Source: Desulfobacterales bacterium (lineage in GTDB: Bacteria; Desulfobacterota; Desulfobacteria; Desulfobacterales; UBA5852). From it: a DNA stretch of 36,889 nt. The stretch spans positions 1 through 36,889 of the forward strand of contig JASJED010000060.1 in the NCBI GenBank assembly GCA_030065585.1, in the 5' to 3' direction. Position 1 is the stretch's first letter. Each line of letters opens with the position of its first letter. A model generated the notes under the pieces. It was given only the letters and a program-made list of their open reading frames with translations. It had not been told where the DNA came from and searched no databases. Below are positions 29,266-36,889 of the stretch, in pieces. The position numbers and the translations under genes are program-made.

Positions 29266-29762
29266 GACGGTTGGGGCTTCATCCCGACGATCGGTTGCAC
29301 AAACTGCGATTCGGAATCCCAGGGAAAAAGAATCCAGGTGTCCTGGCTGACTTCGGTAACAAAGGTGTCCACCAGGGGGCGTCCGGCCGGTTTGGCGTAA
29401 ATCGTTGCAAAATGCGCTTTGGGCAGCATTTTGCGGACGGTCTCGGCCGTCCGCCCGGTATCGACGAGATCGTCGATGATCAGCCAGTCCTGACCGTCAT
29501 GGTCGATCGATTTAAGCACTTCGATGTCGCCGCGCTGGTCCTGCCAGTCGTAGCTGAAGACGCACACCGTATCGACAAGGCGGATATCGAGCTCGCGGGC
29601 GATGATGGCCGCAGGGACGAGCCCCCCTCGGGTGACCGCCACGATGCCCTTGAAATAGTCGTGATCCAGGAGCCGCCAGGACAGGGCTTTAGCGTCCCGG
29701 TGCAACTGGTCCCAGGAAATCGGGTAGGTTTTGCGATAAGGCTGAGAATCGGCCATAGACAC
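29262..29762 (-). CDS. gpt: Xanthine(-guanine) phosphoribosyltransferase-like protein
   Basis: [38 protein letters not shown]...[42 protein letters not shown] (PRPP motif DDLVDTGRT). Confidence 0.85.
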   Translation of the reverse strand: MSMADSQPYRKTYPISWDQLHRDAKALSWRLLDHDYFKGIVAVTRGGLVPAAIIARELDIRLVDTVCVFSYDWQDQRGDIEVLKSIDHDGQDWLIIDDLVDTGRTAETVRKMLPKAHFATIYAKPAGRPLVDTFVTEVSQDTWILFPWDSESQFVQPIVGMKPQPS

Positions 29763-29776
29763 ACCTCTTAGACTGT

Positions 29777-30697
29777 TTACTCGCGGGGTTCGATATTAAT
29801 ACCCAGAGCGGCCGGCGCACTGGCCTGCCGACTTTTCCAGGAAGCCAAAACCAGGACAATCACCGTCAGGGCATAGGGCAGCATCAACAGCAGAGAGGAC
29901 GGCAGGTGGGTGCCGACCGCCTGGAGGCGAAGCTGGAAGGCCATGACGCCCCCGAAGAGATAAGCCCCCAAAAGGGCGCGGCCCGGGCGCCAGAAGGCGA
30001 AAATCACCAGGGCCACCGCAATCCATCCCCGCCCGGCGCTCAATCCGCTGGTCCACAGATGCGTGTAGGCCAGGGAAAGGTAGGCACCGCCCCATCCCAC
30101 CAGAAAACCCCCCGCCAACACCCCGACCCAGCGGTAAAGCAGAACATTGATACCGGCCGCCGCCGCCGCCTGGGGATACTCGCCCACCGATCGCAAGTGC
30201 AGGCCCCAACGGGTCTTGGCCAGAAAAAACCACAGCAGAGGAACGATCAGGACGGAGACGTAGACCAGCAGGTCCTGCTGAAAAAAAATCGGTCCGAGAA
30301 CCGGCAGGTGACTCAGTCCGGGCAGGGCCAGTTTGTCAAAGCCCGGGGCGGTCTGTCCGATCAGGGGTGTCCCCAGGTAATCCGCCAATCCCAGACCGAA
30401 GATGGTCAGGGCCAGCCCGGAAACCACCTGATTGCCGCGAAACCACAGACACACCACACCGTGGGTCGCGCTGATGAGCATGCCGGCCACGCCCGCCAGG
30501 GCAAAGGCCAGAATGGGATTGCCGGTAAATTTCGCCATCACGAAGGCCGCCAGCGCACCGACGATCATAATCCCCTCGACCCCCAGGTTGAGGACGCCGC
30601 TCTTCTCGGTCAGAATTTCGCCCAGGGTGGCAAACAGGATCGGGGTTCCGGATTGGATGGCCGCCGCCAGGAGCGGAATGATCAACTCGGTGTTCAT
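29777..30697 (-). CDS. ABC transporter permease (nucleoside/BMP type, second permease)
   Basis: Start at 30697 ([52 protein letters not shown]), overlapping the upstream permease by ATGA. The 587-aa ORF extension is out-of-frame readthrough. Confidence 0.92.
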   Translation of the reverse strand: MNTELIIPLLAAAIQSGTPILFATLGEILTEKSGVLNLGVEGIMIVGALAAFVMAKFTGNPILAFALAGVAGMLISATHGVVCLWFRGNQVVSGLALTIFGLGLADYLGTPLIGQTAPGFDKLALPGLSHLPVLGPIFFQQDLLVYVSVLIVPLLWFFLAKTRWGLHLRSVGEYPQAAAAAGINVLLYRWVGVLAGGFLVGWGGAYLSLAYTHLWTSGLSAGRGWIAVALVIFAFWRPGRALLGAYLFGGVMAFQLRLQAVGTHLPSSLLLMLPYALTVIVLVLASWKSRQASAPAALGINIEPRE

Positions 30698-31758
30698 GCG
30701 GTTCTCCGCAGCTTCAGGCCATATTCCATAAAGAAACCGCCGGCCAGAACCGTCAGCAGGATCAAACCCTCCATGATGCCCCCGAAGGCGGCCGGCACTT
30801 GAAGATCGAGCTGCAGGTTTTCCACACCCACGCGCAGGGCGGCCAGCAGAAAAGAGGCCAGGCCGATGGTCAGGGGATTGAGGCGCGCCAGCCAGGCCAC
30901 GACGATGGCCGTATAGCCATAGCCCACCATGATGCTGGGCTGCAAACGGTTGATGGTCGCCGAGGCTTCCAGCAAACCGGCCCAGCCGGCCAAGGCACCG
31001 CTCAGGACCATGGCCAGGCAGACCAAACGCTGATAGGGCAACCCGGCGTAACGCGAGGCCCGGATGTTTTCGCCCGCGGCCCTGAACTCGAAACCTAGGC
31101 GGGTGAAGCGAAAAAAGACCCAGACGACGACACCGGTCACAAGACAGACCACCAGCCCCCAGTTCAGGTTGGTGCTGCCGATTTTCCCGACGATGGCCCC
31201 GGGACCGAATTCGGGGGTCATCGGGAAACCAAAGCTTTGGGGGTCTTTCCAGCGACCGTAGACCAGATAGTCGAGAATCAGGATGGCGATATAGTTCATC
31301 ATCAGGGTGACGATGATCTCGTTGGCCTGCATGCGCAGTTTGAGCAGGGCCGGAATCAGGCCCCACAACCCGCCCAGAAGGAAGGCCGCCGCGGCCATCA
31401 GCGGCAGCAGCCCGTAGCCGGGAAGATCGGGAAACGCCAGGGCCACCCCGGTGGCGCCGATGGCGCCCAGGGCAAACTGGCCTTCGGCGCCGATGTTCCA
31501 AACCTGCAGTCGAAAGGCGATGGCCACTCCCAACGAGCACAGAAAGATGGGGATGGCCTTAATCAGGCAGTCTTCGATGGCCCATAGGGAACCGAAGGCG
31601 CCCGCGAAGAGAATGCGCAGGCCGTGAAGCGCCGGCTTGCCGTGCACCTGCAGCAGAAGGGCGCTGATTGCCAGAGACAGCAGGACGGCCCCCAGAAAAA
31701 CAAGACAGGAGCGCCATTGAAGCGGCTCCTGTCTCTTGTAGGCTCGAATCGAGAGCAT
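30694..31758 (-). CDS. ABC transporter permease (nucleoside/BMP type, first permease)
   Basis: Multiple TM helices; WNIGAEGQFALGAIGATGVAL and ANEIIVTLMMNYIAILILDYLVYG. Confidence 0.92.
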   Translation of the reverse strand: MLSIRAYKRQEPLQWRSCLVFLGAVLLSLAISALLLQVHGKPALHGLRILFAGAFGSLWAIEDCLIKAIPIFLCSLGVAIAFRLQVWNIGAEGQFALGAIGATGVALAFPDLPGYGLLPLMAAAAFLLGGLWGLIPALLKLRMQANEIIVTLMMNYIAILILDYLVYGRWKDPQSFGFPMTPEFGPGAIVGKIGSTNLNWGLVVCLVTGVVVWVFFRFTRLGFEFRAAGENIRASRYAGLPYQRLVCLAMVLSGALAGWAGLLEASATINRLQPSIMVGYGYTAIVVAWLARLNPLTIGLASFLLAALRVGVENLQLDLQVPAAFGGIMEGLILLTVLAGGFFMEYGLKLRRTA

Positions 31759-31812
31759 GATGGGCGTTCTACCGGTTAGCGGGGGTCGCCTTTGATGGCG
31801 GCCGGGGCCGTC

Positions 31813-32874
31813 TTATTGGGTCGTACCGATAACGCCCTGCACGAACCAATTCATGCCGAGCAGGGTTTCATCGCTGGCGCTCTTACCGGCGGCGATTTTC
31901 TCCTCTCCGGCCTGGTCCCGTATCGGACCGGTAAAAACCTGCATGCTACCGCTTTTGATTTTTTCCTTGCTCGTCATGACCTTGGTCTGAACCTCGGCCG
32001 GGACCATGTCGCTCATGGGGCTCAAGTCAACAATCCCGTTTTCGAGGCCATACCAATAGGCCTTGGATTCCCAGGTGCCCTTCTGGACGGCTTCCACGAT
32101 CTGGGCGTAGAAAGGACCCCAGTTCCAGACCGGCGCACACAGATGGGACTTGGGGGCAAAGGCCGACATGTCCGTGTTGTAACCGATGGAGTAGACGCCC
32201 TTTTCCTGGGCGGCTTCCTGGGGGCCGGGCGAGTCCTGGTGCTGCGCGATCACGTCGGCACCCACATCCAGCAGGCTTTTGGCGGCTTCCTTCTCGGTGG
32301 CCGGATCGTACCAGGTCTTGGTCCAGACCACGCGCACCTGGACATCCGGGTTGACGGATTGGGCGCCTAAAGTGAAGGCGTTGATCCCGCGAATCACCTC
32401 GGGAATCGGAAAGGCGGCCGCGTAACCCAGGATGTTCGTTTTGGTCATGGCGCCGGCCACGATGCCCGAAAGGTAGCGCGCCTGGTACATACGACCGAAA
32501 TAATTGCCCATGTTTTCGGCTTTCTTGAAGCCGGAACAATGCATGAACGTGATTTTGGGAAACTTTTTAGCAACTTTCAGCATGGGATCCATATACCCGA
32601 AACTGGTGGCGAAGATGAGATCATAGTTTTTGCGGGCCATGTTGAGCATGACACGCTCGGAGTCCGGCCCCTCGGGCACGGCTTCGACGTAAGCGGTGGT
32701 CACCCCGTTCATTTTATCGATGAACAGACGGCCCTGATCGTGGGCATAGGACCAGCCGGCATCGCCGATGGGGGAAACGTAAACAAAACCAACCTGCAAA
32801 TCTTGGGCTCCGGCATGACCGGCGCCAAGTGCCAGGATCAGGGCACACAGCATCACCAGCATTCTCAATTTCAT
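31813..32874 (-). CDS. BMP-family ABC transporter substrate-binding protein
   Basis: Signal peptide MKLRMLVMLCALILALGAGHAGA without a lipobox Cys; VGFVYVSPIGDAGWSYAHDQGR, FATSFGYMDPMLKVAKKFPKITFMHCSG, DVIAQHQDSPGPQEAAQEKGVYSIGYNTDM. Confidence 0.93.
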   Translation of the reverse strand: MKLRMLVMLCALILALGAGHAGAQDLQVGFVYVSPIGDAGWSYAHDQGRLFIDKMNGVTTAYVEAVPEGPDSERVMLNMARKNYDLIFATSFGYMDPMLKVAKKFPKITFMHCSGFKKAENMGNYFGRMYQARYLSGIVAGAMTKTNILGYAAAFPIPEVIRGINAFTLGAQSVNPDVQVRVVWTKTWYDPATEKEAAKSLLDVGADVIAQHQDSPGPQEAAQEKGVYSIGYNTDMSAFAPKSHLCAPVWNWGPFYAQIVEAVQKGTWESKAYWYGLENGIVDLSPMSDMVPAEVQTKVMTSKEKIKSGSMQVFTGPIRDQAGEEKIAAGKSASDETLLGMNWFVQGVIGTTQ

Positions 32875-33008
32875 CTTCGGCCTCCTAGAGTATGGTTAGC
32901 ATAATTGACCGCATATAACTTGGTTTCATGGCTTTGGCAATAGCCGGCTGAGTCCTGTGCACGTGGCGTGGCGGGTCGAAAGCCATGGCGCGTAATGCCG
33001 GCGCCACC

Positions 33009-33314
33009 TTACTCCGGTAAAGTCCGTCGCTGGTTCAAATAGGCTTCCCACTCCATGGGCAACAGCTGCTTTTTCTGGTTGTTGCAGTCCTTGCAGGACG
33101 GCACCAGATTGCCCTTGGTGCTGCGGCCCCCGCGGGCGATCGGGACGATATGGTCCATGGTGAGTTCGCGGGCCGGGATTCGGCGTTGGCAATAGTGACA
33201 GATGCCGCGGGCGCATTTGCGTTGCCACCACGGGGAGTTCCGCAGCTCACGCGCCTTGCGGCGCTCGCGCTTCAGATCGGCTTCTTCGATGAAAAAGTCC
33301 AAGGGATCGGTCAT
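33009..33314 (-). CDS. HNH endonuclease-like protein
   Basis: CHYCQRRIPARELTMDHIVPIARGGRSTKGNLVPSCKDCNNQKKQL. Start at MTDPLDFF (33314), overlapping the upstream CDS by ATGA. Confidence 0.9.
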   Translation of the reverse strand: MTDPLDFFIEEADLKRERRKARELRNSPWWQRKCARGICHYCQRRIPARELTMDHIVPIARGGRSTKGNLVPSCKDCNNQKKQLLPMEWEAYLNQRRTLPE

Positions 33315-34171
33315 GGGTGGTCTGATTTCCGGTTTATCGGCGGCCAATCGCGGAGACCTTCCGCTAGCAGGTTATAAAGCCCCTCCGAGCCGCCCAACCC
33401 GCGCCGGCCGAAAAAATAATTGATTTCCAGAAAAATCGGCGTGTCTTCTGCCACTATGGCGGGATCACGCGAAAAGATAAGATCAAATGCGGCCAGGTCG
33501 ATGCCAGTTTCACGGCAGGCCCGGGAGACCATCTCTTCGGCCGCGCGCATCAAATCGGGGTCCGCCCGATCGTCGATATGCCCGCCCTGCGACAGACCAA
33601 CGCGGGCATAGGGGTCGGCGCCAGGCGCCATGACGCGCCAGTAGGTTCGACGCACGGCACCGATCACCACCACCCGCAGCACCCGGGGGGCGCTGGGAAT
33701 AAAGCGTTGAATCACAAACCCGCTTTGAAGTGCGCTCTCGGTGTGCTCAAGGTCTTGTAAAATATGGTTCAGGGACGCCGTGTCCGGGGCCGGGTAAACC
33801 CCCTGGCCTTCACCACCCCAGTCCCGTTTGACCATCAGGGGCGGGGCCAGGGGCATTGCCTCCAGGGCTGGATAACGGGCGTTGAAGTCCTCGATATTCG
33901 CAAAGACCAGGGATTCCGGATGCGGGAGGCCCAGCTCGCGGAAGAGCCGCACCTGGCCGGTCTTGCCGGGATAGGCGAACCGGGCCTCATAGTTGGGGAA
34001 CACCTGGGCACTGGCCCGGCGGGCCGCCCGGTAGAGCGATTCCCGGCAGCCCTGCGGCAGGAGGATGGCCGTGGCCTGTTCCATGACCGCCAGGTCCTCG
34101 GGACCGGGATCGCGGCCGGCACAAATCCGATTGACGTCGCCTTCGAGGATGGGATGAAAGGAAAGCAGCAT
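33311..34171 (-). CDS. ATP-grasp domain protein (RimK/glutathione synthetase-like)
   Basis: 286 aa. APPLMVKRDWGGEGQGVYPA, FVIQRFIPSAPRVLRVVVIGAVRRTYWRVM, IDLAAFDLIFSRD...PIFLEINYFFGRRGLGG. Confidence 0.82.
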   Translation of the reverse strand: MLLSFHPILEGDVNRICAGRDPGPEDLAVMEQATAILLPQGCRESLYRAARRASAQVFPNYEARFAYPGKTGQVRLFRELGLPHPESLVFANIEDFNARYPALEAMPLAPPLMVKRDWGGEGQGVYPAPDTASLNHILQDLEHTESALQSGFVIQRFIPSAPRVLRVVVIGAVRRTYWRVMAPGADPYARVGLSQGGHIDDRADPDLMRAAEEMVSRACRETGIDLAAFDLIFSRDPAIVAEDTPIFLEINYFFGRRGLGGSEGLYNLLAEGLRDWPPINRKSDHP

Positions 34172-34174
34172 GGG

Positions 34175-35086
34175 TCAATAGCCGAATTTGCGCAGGGCGC
34201 GCGTATCGCGGCTCCAGTTTTTCTGAACGCGCACGAAAAGCTCTAGATAGACCCGTGCCGCCAGCAGCCGTTCGATATCCGCGCGGGCGGCCTGGCCGAT
34301 CTCTTTGAGTTTGCGACCGCCCTTGCCGATGATAATGCCCTTTTGCGATCCGCGCTCCACATGAATCGAGGCATGGATGCGAATCGTTTTGCTGCGGCGC
34401 TCCTCCTTGAAGGCCTCCACCGTGACTGCCGATGCATAGGGGATTTCCTCACCGGTCAGGCGAAAGACCTTCTCGCGGATGAGCTCGGCCACGATAAACC
34501 GTTCGGGCACGTCCGTCAGGGTGTCTTCCGGAAAAAAGGGCGGGCCCTCGGGCAGCCGCGTTTGCATGGCATCCAGCAGCGATTCGATCGCAAGCCCCCG
34601 CAGGGCGGAAATGGTCAGAATGGCCTCGAAGGGGCGCCTTGCCGACCAGGCCGCCATTTGGGTCAGGAGTTCGTCTTTGGGGATCAGGTCGATTTTGTTG
34701 AGGGCCAGCAGGAGGGGTTTGCCGCTCGCCTCCAGGCGTTTCAGCAGATAGTTTTCGGCCGCCGGGTTGGGCTGGGCGGCATCGGCCAGGATCAGGACCA
34801 GATCGACATCGGCCAGGGCCGCCAGGGCCGCATCGACGATCCGCACGTTGAGCGGCGTTTTTGATTGATGAACGCCGGGCGTGTCGATAAAGACAAGCTG
34901 GGCCTTCGCGCGGTGGACCACCCCCAGAATGCGGTTGCGCGTGGTTTGCGGCTTGCGGGAGGTAATGGCGATTTTTTCACCCAGCATGCGGTTGAGCAGG
35001 GTGGATTTGCCGGCGTTGGGGGCCCCCAGTATGGCGATGAAACCGGAGCGAAAGCCTTGGAAGTCGTGTGGGGTGGAAGGGGTCAT
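34175..35086 (-). CDS. era: GTPase Era
   Basis: ILGAPNAGKSTLLNRMLGEKIAITSRKPQTTRNRILGVVH, DTPGVHQ, KH-domain SQKGIIIGKGGRKLKEIGQAARADIERLL. Confidence 0.97.
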   Translation of the reverse strand: MTPSTPHDFQGFRSGFIAILGAPNAGKSTLLNRMLGEKIAITSRKPQTTRNRILGVVHRAKAQLVFIDTPGVHQSKTPLNVRIVDAALAALADVDLVLILADAAQPNPAAENYLLKRLEASGKPLLLALNKIDLIPKDELLTQMAAWSARRPFEAILTISALRGLAIESLLDAMQTRLPEGPPFFPEDTLTDVPERFIVAELIREKVFRLTGEEIPYASAVTVEAFKEERRSKTIRIHASIHVERGSQKGIIIGKGGRKLKEIGQAARADIERLLAARVYLELFVRVQKNWSRDTRALRKFGY

Positions 35087-35673
35087 GACACGGATCCCAG
35101 CATCTCCTCGATATGATTCCAGACCGCGGCAAGCCCTAGCCCGCTCTTGGCCGAAAACAGCACGAGGGCGTCGTCGGCCAGCGCCAGTTGGGCTGCGATC
35201 TGGCGCGCGGGGCGGATCTGTTTGTTGCGCGACAGTTTGTCGGCCTTGGTGGCCACGATCCGGCAGGCAATCCCATGGTGGTCGAGCCAGTGCAGCAGGT
35301 CCTCCTCCTCCACGCCGGGCGTGCGCCGGATGTCCACGATCAGAATCAATCCCTTAAGGCAGCGGCGCTGCGTGAGATAGGTTTCGATCATGGGCCCCCA
35401 TTGGCGCCGCACCCCGGCCGGCACCTTGGCGTAACCGTAACCGGGCAGGTCCACGAAGCGGAAGGCCTGGTTGATCGCGAAGAAATTGATGAGTTGGGTG
35501 CGGCCGGGTGTACTGCTGGTCTTGACGAGCCGTCGCCGGTTGACGAGCTTGTTGATCAGGGAGGACTTGCCCACGTTGGAGCGGCCGGCAAACGCGATTT
35601 CGGGCAGGTCCGCCGGCGGGTACTGCGGCGGTTGGATCGCGCTGGTGATGAATTCAGCGGATTTAACGATCAT
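35083..35673 (-). CDS. engB: Ribosome biogenesis GTP-binding protein EngB/YsxC
   Basis: EIAFAGRSNVGKSSLINKLVNRRRLVKTSSTPGRTQLINFFAINQAFRFVDLPGYGYAKVP. Start chosen at MIVKSAEF (35673); the ORF is open to 35730. ATGA overlap with era. Confidence 0.94.
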   Translation of the reverse strand: MIVKSAEFITSAIQPPQYPPADLPEIAFAGRSNVGKSSLINKLVNRRRLVKTSSTPGRTQLINFFAINQAFRFVDLPGYGYAKVPAGVRRQWGPMIETYLTQRRCLKGLILIVDIRRTPGVEEEDLLHWLDHHGIACRIVATKADKLSRNKQIRPARQIAAQLALADDALVLFSAKSGLGLAAVWNHIEEMLGSVS

Positions 35674-35738
35674 ACCCGGGCCTTGACTGCTCGGCACACC
35701 GGAAACCGCCGTCGGAGGCGCTGATCGCATCGGTGGCC

Positions 35739-36887
35739 TTATGAGCGCTGGTCCAGATAGCGCGCCAGGCGATCCATGCCCTCGGCGATGTTTTCAATCG
35801 AATTGGCATAGGAAAACCGCAGGTAGCCCTCGGCGTTGGGGCCGAAGTCGATGCCCGGCGTGACCCCCACGCGGGCTTTTTCCAGAATGTCGAACGCCAG
35901 GCGGTAGGAGTCGTTCGAAAGGTGTTTGGCGTTGGCAAACACATAGAACGCGCCCGTGGGCTCGACCGTGATGCCGAAACCCATCTCCCGCAGCCGGCGG
36001 ATCATGAAACGGCGCCGTTCGTCGTAAATCGTCTTCATGCGCTGCGTGTCGGCTTCCGCCGCCGGGTCGGTCAGGGCCGTGATGCCGGCCATCTGCACCA
36101 TGGCGTTGGTTGAAATGAAAAAATTCTGGACCATCTTTTGTATCGGCCGGATAAATTCCGGCGGGGCAATGAGGTAGCCCAGCCGGAAGCCGGTCATGGC
36201 GAAAAGCTTGGAAAAGCCGTTCAGCACAAACGCCCGGTCGGTGAATTCGAGGATGCTCTTTTCGCGGCCCTCATAGACCAGGCCGTGATAGATCTCGTCG
36301 GATACAACCGCCGGCCCCAATTGGCTAATGGCCGCCATGCGCTCGGCCGAGAGCAAGTTGCCCGTGGGATTGGAGGGCGAATTCACGAAAATGGCTTTGG
36401 TGCGATCCGTTATTTTTTCACGGATGGCTTCCGGTCGGTACTGAAACCCGTCTTCTTCGTAGACCGGTACCGTCACCACCCGTCCCTGAACGAATTTGAT
36501 GAAATTGGGATAGCAGGCGTAATGCGGATCGGAAATGATGACCTCGTCGCCGGGTTCGAGCAGGGCGGCAAACAGCAGAAACATGGCCGGTGAAGTGCCG
36601 GGTGTGATCACCACGTTGTCGGGATCGACGGCAACATCGTAAGTGCGGCGGTAGTAGTCGCCGATGGCCTGGCGCAGTTCGGGCAGCCCCAGGCTGTGGC
36701 AGTAGTGGGTGTACCCCTGCTCCATGGCCTGGCAGGCGGCCGACCGTATGCAGGCCGGGGTGTCGAAATCCGGCTCCCCAACTTCAAGATGGATCACGTC
36801 CCGCCCTTGCGCATCCATCTCGCTAGCCTTCTCGAGGACGTCCATCACGATAAACGAGCTGATCTCTTCGGTGCGTTTGGCCACCAT
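35739..36887 (-). CDS. Pyridoxal phosphate-dependent class I/II aminotransferase
   Basis: VIHLEVGEPDFDTP, VITPGTSPAMFLLFAALLEPGDEVIISDPHYACYPN, NSPSNPTGNLL, VLNGFSKLFAMTGFRLGYLIAP (PLP Lys). The start lies at the window edge and could extend further. Confidence 0.93.
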   Translation of the reverse strand: MVAKRTEEISSFIVMDVLEKASEMDAQGRDVIHLEVGEPDFDTPACIRSAACQAMEQGYTHYCHSLGLPELRQAIGDYYRRTYDVAVDPDNVVITPGTSPAMFLLFAALLEPGDEVIISDPHYACYPNFIKFVQGRVVTVPVYEEDGFQYRPEAIREKITDRTKAIFVNSPSNPTGNLLSAERMAAISQLGPAVVSDEIYHGLVYEGREKSILEFTDRAFVLNGFSKLFAMTGFRLGYLIAPPEFIRPIQKMVQNFFISTNAMVQMAGITALTDPAAEADTQRMKTIYDERRRFMIRRLREMGFGITVEPTGAFYVFANAKHLSNDSYRLAFDILEKARVGVTPGIDFGPNAEGYLRFSYANSIENIAEGMDRLARYLDQRS

Positions 36888-36889
36888 GG

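Noticed and set aside
28447-29400. 317-aa plus-strand ORF
   Set aside because: Antisense to the ABC ATPase and gpt-like genes; no family signature.
29906-30802. 298-aa plus-strand ORF
   Set aside because: Antisense to the permeases; Gln/Gly/Arg-rich shadow ORF.
29777-31540. 587-aa minus-strand ORF read as one large fused protein
   Set aside because: Only the part from [17 protein letters not shown] (30697) looks like a permease. The upstream 280 aa is Gly/Arg-rich out-of-frame translation of the other permease (30694-31758).

Overview
The window (36.9 kb, GC-rich, dense coding, probably a Desulfobacterota/deltaproteobacterial chromosome, by inference) looks like a rearranged origin-proximal housekeeping cluster. 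Left to right: the 3' end of an RdgC-like gene and a companion ORF; dnaN-gyrB (ATGA overlap, no recF between them); an archaeal-type thymidylate synthase homologue; an accessory block at about 5.3-10.5 kb; asnS and htrA/degQ (minus strand); a TIGR03960/TIGR03936-type radical SAM protein coupled to rng; rpmH-rnpA-yidD-yidC-jag-mnmE; a near-canonical parS palindrome; a YkgJ-like protein, a small ORF and a PrmA-like methyltransferase; a minus-strand oadG-oadB-(triple rubredoxin + DUF2231-like) operon; a BMP-family nucleoside/purine-type ABC transporter operon with an embedded gpt-like phosphoribosyltransferase; and a minus-strand operon of aminotransferase, engB, era, an ATP-grasp protein and an HNH protein. 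The best candidate for an undescribed system is the minus-strand trio at 5332-7242. Its three proteins share a motif (T-x-I-x-[IL]-x-G-D-[IV]-x-x-x-[IL] followed by a predicted helix) in different architectures, one of them membrane-embedded. It sits beside a membrane-anchored pentapeptide-repeat protein and a secreted papain-like protease with a tandemly duplicated C-terminal domain. I saw no tRNA, rRNA, CRISPR array, transposase or integrase. All family calls come from reading motifs; no database search was run.
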